From assembly GCA_024690665.1 (NCBI GenBank), contig JAILOU010000054.1, forward strand, positions 1-54,924: a stretch of 54,924 bases of DNA, in the 5' to 3' direction. The notes beneath the pieces were generated by a model that was not told the DNA's origin, ran no database searches, and was given only the letters and a program-made list of their open reading frames with translations. The stretch is from Eubacterium sp. (GTDB taxonomy: Bacteria > Bacillota > Clostridia > Lachnospirales > Lachnospiraceae). The position numbers and the translations under genes are program-made. Every line of letters begins with the position of its first letter. Positions within the stretch are counted from its first letter, which is position 1. Below are positions 51,513 through 54,924 of this stretch, one piece after another.

Positions 51513-51722
51513 CTAAAACTCTTTTCCCATCAAGATCACTTCCTCTTCCTTCTTAAACCCGTACTGCTCATAAAACTCAGGAAGAATCCCCTCGCCGGCA
51601 GTAATCAGATGCACCCCGACAATTCCATGTTCCTTAAGGTGCTTAAGACACTGCTCGAGAAGCTGACGCGCAATCCCCTGTCTGTGAAACTTTGGATCAT
51701 AAGATTTTGGCTCCTTTATCAC
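51513..51722 (-). pseudogene. C-terminal fragment of a GNAT acetyltransferase
   Basis: The 69-residue frame starts at a GTG overlapping the peptidase stop (TAGTG) and has the acetyl-CoA loop region (RQGIARQLLEQCLKHL) and the usual end (LPEFYEQYGFKKEE). A whole GNAT domain has about 140-150 residues; the first three strands are missing and no good ribosome binding site is seen. It is therefore probably a remnant. Its 3' part is the source of copy 2 of the 68-bp duplication. Confidence 0.6.
51549..51616. repeat. 68-bp direct duplication, copy 2
   Basis: This copy lies in frame inside the GNAT fragment and is therefore likely the original. The copies differ at three positions. Confidence 0.9.
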
Positions 51723-52414
51723 TATCTCCTATCATTTCCCTGCGTAAGAAGTATCAGCCTCAACAGCTGCAAGATCGATGAAAATACCGCCGCCACATAC
51801 GTCATAGCCGCCGCTCTGAGCACCTTGGTGGCACCACGCAGTTCATCATCAATTAACATGTTGCTCTGATCCAGGATTCGAAGCGCCCTTCTCGATGCAT
51901 TAAACTCCACCGGAAGCGTAATGATCTGGAAGATCACAACAAAGATAAAGAAGATGACGCCGATTCTCGCAAGGCCCAGGTATCCGAAGATCAAACCAAT
52001 GATAATGATCGGCCAACATAGCTTAGAACCAATGTTGGCAAGCGGAACCGAGAACGAACGAAGCTTCAGCGGCGCATAGCCTTCTTTATGCTGAATCGCA
52101 TGCCCACACTCATGAGCCGCAACGCCGATTGCCGCAACGGAAGTTGAGCCAAATACACTGTCCGAAAGACGAAGCACCTTCTCTCCCGGCGAGTAATGGT
52201 CGGTTAAGTTCCCGCGGATGCGCTCAATCCGTACATCCATAATTCCCGCACTTCTAAGGATATTGGCGGCACAATGCTCCGCCGTCAATCCCGCCATATT
52301 CGAATATCTGCTGAATCTGCGAAATGTTCCATGTACATTCTGCGCTGCAATCGCACTAATGATTGCACCGATAATCACCAATATATAAGTATAATCCCAG
52401 TACCAGTAGTTCAC
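51722..52414 (-). CDS. YugP-like membrane zinc metallopeptidase
   Basis: The 230-residue product is of the neutral zinc metallopeptidase group 2 (PF04298). It has an N-terminal membrane segment (YILVIIGAIISAIAA), the metal site HECGH in GVAAHECGHAIQHKEG near residues 110-125, and two further membrane segments near 140-180 plus a hydrophobic end. The active site motif is complete. It follows the deformylase gene by 12 nt and belongs to the same run of genes. Confidence 0.85.
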   Translation of the reverse strand: MNYWYWDYTYILVIIGAIISAIAAQNVHGTFRRFSRYSNMAGLTAEHCAANILRSAGIMDVRIERIRGNLTDHYSPGEKVLRLSDSVFGSTSVAAIGVAAHECGHAIQHKEGYAPLKLRSFSVPLANIGSKLCWPIIIIGLIFGYLGLARIGVIFFIFVVIFQIITLPVEFNASRRALRILDQSNMLIDDELRGATKVLRAAAMTYVAAVFSSILQLLRLILLTQGNDRR

Positions 52415-52426
52415 CTGAATTCCTCC

Positions 52427-52837
52427 TTAAATCAAGATCCCCTCGAAGTGGTCGATCTCATGCTGGATAATCTGCGCCGTAAAGTCCGTATACTTCCTGC
52501 GCTGCTTTTGAAAGTTCGAATCGAGATACTCGACTTCAATCTCCTTGTATCTTGTGCAAGGTCTGACGCCATCAAGCGACAGGCAACTCTCCTCGGTTTC
52601 ATATGGGCCGGACTTTTTCACTATCACCGGATTCACCATTGCAAATGTAAATGGTCCCGCTGCCACCACGATAATCCGTTTCTTCACGCCAATCATATTT
52701 GCCGCCATACCAACGCATCGCTCACGATTTGCCTGCAAGGTATCTGTCAAATCTGTAATCACCTGCATATCATCCTTCGTCGCAGGCTCCGACTTTTGCT
52801 GTAAAAACAGCGGATTTCTTACAATCTTTTGTACCAT
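52427..52837 (-). CDS. def: peptide deformylase
   Basis: The enzyme removes the formyl group from new proteins. The 136-residue product has the three deformylase motifs: GMAANMIG (consensus GxGxAAxQ, with the usual Gln changed), EESCLSL with the metal-binding Cys, and QHEIDHFEG with HExxH. The changed motif I and the short length suggest a type that may be a paralogue of the housekeeping enzyme. It lies 9 nt after the unknown gene upstream. Confidence 0.85.
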   Translation of the reverse strand: MVQKIVRNPLFLQQKSEPATKDDMQVITDLTDTLQANRERCVGMAANMIGVKKRIIVVAAGPFTFAMVNPVIVKKSGPYETEESCLSLDGVRPCTRYKEIEVEYLDSNFQKQRRKYTDFTAQIIQHEIDHFEGILI

Positions 52838-52846
52838 AATACTCCT

Positions 52847-53143
52847 CTATTCGTCTCCATCCAAGCCATAATTCAAGATTTCATTGTATCTGGCATTGGC
52901 CTGTTCGCTAGCCTTCTTCTCGCGCCACGCCTCAATCTCACTGCAGATTGCCAGCATCTCGTCCACCACAAGCTCCACACTGCGCGGCTGTACGTTATAT
53001 AGATACGCTTCCATCCTTTGCATGGCCTTCGGGCTTCCAAGCTGCCTTGTAATCTGATCTCCAAGTTCTTCCGGAAACCCCAGATTCACAATTGCCCGAA
53101 CGAGCGAATCATGGGCGCGCGCCCACTGTCTTTGTGCTGTCAT
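52847..53143 (-). CDS. 98-residue helical protein, unknown
   Basis: The product (MTAQRQWARAHDSLVRAIVN at the start) is mostly helical, with a conserved-looking SPKAMQRMEAYLYNVQPRS segment near 37-55 and a charged end. I recall similar proteins in other Lachnospiraceae, always of unknown function. It is placed between the macrodomain gene (21 nt away) and the deformylase gene, in the same direction. Confidence 0.65.
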   Translation of the reverse strand: MTAQRQWARAHDSLVRAIVNLGFPEELGDQITRQLGSPKAMQRMEAYLYNVQPRSVELVVDEMLAICSEIEAWREKKASEQANARYNEILNYGLDGDE

Positions 53144-53164
53144 GTCCAGTTCCTTTTCGATGTC

Positions 53165-53683
53165 TTAAGAATATTTCTCAAGAATCGCCCTTCCGATCTT
53201 TAAGATCTGATTATCCAATACCGCGAATACTATCTTCATCTCATATTCCGGATTCTCTTTTAGGAAATCGCTGCATGCGCGGATTGCTCTCTCCCACGCT
53301 TTCTCAACCGGATATCCGAAGATTCCTGCCGAGATCAGCGGAAAGCCGATGGAATGAAGTCCATTGTCCATCGCCAGTTTCAGCGACGCCCGATAGGCAC
53401 TATAAAGCAGCTCCGGCTCATGATTGTCTCCTCCTGACCAGCGTGGCCCTACCGCATGTATCACATACTTCGCCGGCAAATGAAATCCCGGCGTTATCAC
53501 TGCCGATCCTTCGTCGCAATGTCCGATCTGCTCACATGCACGCGTCATTTCCCTCGAACCAGCCTCCTGGAAAATGTATCCGCACACACCGCCACCTTTC
53601 CATAAGCCGGTGTTGGCCGCGTTGACAATGGCATCGGTGGTGAGTTTTGTAATGCTGGATTTGTAAATGTGAATGTTAGGCAT
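53165..53683 (-). CDS. macrodomain protein, O-acetyl-ADP-ribose deacetylase type
   Basis: The 172-residue product is a single macrodomain of the MacroD/YmdB type: DAIVNAANTGLWKGGGVCGYIFQEAG with the ADP-ribose loop (Asn-Ala-Ala-Asn), and ISAGIFGYPVEKAW as the second loop. Such enzymes hydrolyse O-acetyl-ADP-ribose or remove ADP-ribose from acidic residues. GGAGGA is upstream of the ATG. It lacks the HTH of the fusion at 46838. Confidence 0.85.
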   Translation of the reverse strand: MPNIHIYKSSITKLTTDAIVNAANTGLWKGGGVCGYIFQEAGSREMTRACEQIGHCDEGSAVITPGFHLPAKYVIHAVGPRWSGGDNHEPELLYSAYRASLKLAMDNGLHSIGFPLISAGIFGYPVEKAWERAIRACSDFLKENPEYEMKIVFAVLDNQILKIGRAILEKYS

Positions 53684-53718
53684 GGTGGTCCTCCTCCCCG
53701 TGGTAATACTAAATTAAA

Positions 53719-54564
53719 TTACAAATGCTTATTTAAAACCAATTTTTGTTCCATACCGTTTTCATATATGTATAGTTTTCTACTCCTATCAAAAACCGGA
53801 TTAACATCATGAATAATTCTATGATGATTCGGACAGACAATCAGTTGGTTGTCCGCATCATTATTTAAGCTATTTATAAAATAATCGATATGATGTGCTT
53901 CTGCAATATGTGAACCAAATTCTTCACCAATTAATTTTCCGCAAATCTGACATCGATATCCATATAACAGCTTTAGATTATCACCTATTTTTCGACTTAG
54001 CTTACGGATTTTATTCATCTGCAAACTAAACTTAATTCCTGCAGTCTCATCATTTATTTCAAAATCTAAATCCGCTTCGAAAACTCTTTCTTGCTGTCCC
54101 TTAACCATCTCTTTTAAAATCTGCATATCATCAGCTACAATCGTTTCAAATATATAGGAATCATCATATTCTGTTGTATATATAGCAAGATATTCCTTGT
54201 ATTCATCCGGTACCTTAATCATTGTTCGATCTGTGGAGTCTCTATTCTCACGAACATTCTTAATATAGCGATAGCTCTTTTGAAAAGATGCCTGTAATGC
54301 CTTTGCAAGATCCCCATTTCGAGAATATCGAATTTGAAGAGTATCTTTCTTACGTTTGAATTTTGAATCAAAATTAACGTTTGTTATCTTGGCTTTGTAC
54401 GCTTTTTGATCCAGGTAAATCGTAATTTCTTTCGACTCCCCTCTCGCAAGAAATCTTCCCATAATTTTTCCAAATTCAACCTGATTCGCAAATGGCAGTG
54501 TTAAACCATCATGCAAAACAGACCAATCAACTTCTTTTTTGTAGACGTAATTTTCGGTTGTCAT
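53719..54564 (-). CDS. HNH endonuclease-domain protein
   Basis: The start at 54564 follows AGGAGG. The 281-residue protein has an N-terminal part of about 205 residues (beta-rich with DLAKALQASFQKSYRYI) and a C-terminal HNH nuclease: CQICGKL, AEAHHIDYF and CPNHHRIIHD, with CxxC and CxxH pairs for the structural zinc. The N-terminal half is of unknown type and may bind DNA. It precedes the macrodomain gene by 35 bp. It may belong to a defence or mobile module that continues off the right edge. Confidence 0.75.
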   Translation of the reverse strand: MTTENYVYKKEVDWSVLHDGLTLPFANQVEFGKIMGRFLARGESKEITIYLDQKAYKAKITNVNFDSKFKRKKDTLQIRYSRNGDLAKALQASFQKSYRYIKNVRENRDSTDRTMIKVPDEYKEYLAIYTTEYDDSYIFETIVADDMQILKEMVKGQQERVFEADLDFEINDETAGIKFSLQMNKIRKLSRKIGDNLKLLYGYRCQICGKLIGEEFGSHIAEAHHIDYFINSLNNDADNQLIVCPNHHRIIHDVNPVFDRSRKLYIYENGMEQKLVLNKHL

Positions 54565-54614
54565 AAAACGCCTCCTAGATAACACTATCTATTTTTTCCT
54601 TTTACTGGTTACTC

Positions 54615-54923
54615 CTAGAACGCAAACTGTTCTAACATTATTTTAAGAACTCTTTCAATTTCCAAAATGTAATCTAAACATTTACTAGCCTCCAACATAC
54701 TCATGGTTGTTTTATGTGCAGCAGGATTTCTGTAATTATCTTTCACACAACGAATATATCCATCAAATTCTTTTATCTTTGAATGAATCTCATTTAATGA
54801 TAAATGCTTCATCAATTGTTCTTTACAGTACTTTTCAAAAGATTGTCGATTAGCTTTTCTTTCTGATTCACCACCAAGAATTCCCATGATATATGGACAT
54901 ATTCCCAAAGTAAAATTCTCTAC
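54615..54923 (-). CDS. C-terminal part of an unknown protein (5' end outside window)
   Basis: The frame is open to the right edge and runs VENFTLGICPYIMGI ... to MLEQFAF. The visible 102 residues are helical with YRNPAAHKTTMSMLEASKCL, a pattern like the Rx4-6H-containing end of some HEPN-like or DUF4145-like proteins, but the match is too weak for a call. It ends 50 bp before the HNH gene and may be its operon partner. Confidence 0.6.
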   Translation of the reverse strand, partial: VENFTLGICPYIMGILGGESERKANRQSFEKYCKEQLMKHLSLNEIHSKIKEFDGYIRCVKDNYRNPAAHKTTMSMLEASKCLDYILEIERVLKIMLEQFAF

Positions 54924-54924
54924 C

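Overview
The window looks like a piece of an anaerobic, low-GC Firmicute of the Lachnospiraceae type. The signs are strong AGGAGG-type ribosome binding sites, SpoVT-free but typical clostridial surface proteins (C1A peptidases with MBG/Ig-like repeats and Lys-rich C-termini, DUF6273/LRR proteins), zinc-ribbon membrane proteins, an anaerobic radical-SAM maturase and a GAAC-N4-GTTC LexA box. A 272-residue protein of the phloretin hydrolase/DAPG hydrolase family beside an OFA-type MFS carrier and a LysR regulator points to a flavonoid degrader resembling Eubacterium ramulus; the species is an inference.

Layout. 1-7.9 kb is a type III CRISPR neighbourhood: a CARF (TM1812-like) protein cut by the left edge, a MYG1-family DHH-type hydrolase, a translationally coupled pair of small unknown proteins, cas6 with two small companion genes, a six-repeat array at 4328-4723, then a chemoreceptor and a Card1/Can2-type CARF-nuclease effector. 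No cas1/cas2, cas10 or csm/cmr genes are visible, so the interference complex would have to lie left of position 1 or elsewhere.

8-19 kb is an envelope-signalling cluster. It holds an ECF-like sigma factor with an N-terminal zinc ribbon and a C-terminal membrane anchor plus outside domain, preceded by a 52-residue gene, and a set of zinc-ribbon membrane proteins, two of which are present as a duplicated pair. Three promoters in the cluster share GAAC and CGTTTAAGTA elements at identical spacing, one of them in front of the sigma operon itself, which suggests an autoregulated local regulon. A cyclic-di-GMP-I riboswitch with a terminator precedes an SH3b/amidase lipoprotein gene; a look-alike terminator without aptamer sits at the start of a neighbouring transcript.

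19-30 kb is mixed: an SDR, a SufS-like cysteine desulfurase, an NlpC/P60 surface protein, a Cys-rich 58-residue protein, NUDIX, GNAT, DUF5131, a PLD-helicase that has lost its DEAH core by an in-frame gap, a 33-bp tandem repeat, and an SOS cassette with a LexA box in its promoter and a probable frameshift in its second gene. 29.8-33 kb is the LysR/MFS/phloretin-hydrolase unit.

33-42 kb is an operon of three secreted C1A (papain-like) peptidases that differ mainly in the number of MBG-type repeats (7, 0 and 2), behind a leader with mutually exclusive terminator and antiterminator hairpins. 42-55 kb contains a DUF6273/LRR surface protein, a VWA protein, an anSME-like radical SAM enzyme, a DUF202 protein, a macrodomain-HTH fusion, a second chemoreceptor, a DUF4143 ATPase flanked by a 68-bp direct duplication of the end of a GNAT gene, and a minus-strand run of peptidase, deformylase, unknown, macrodomain, HNH and an edge-truncated gene.
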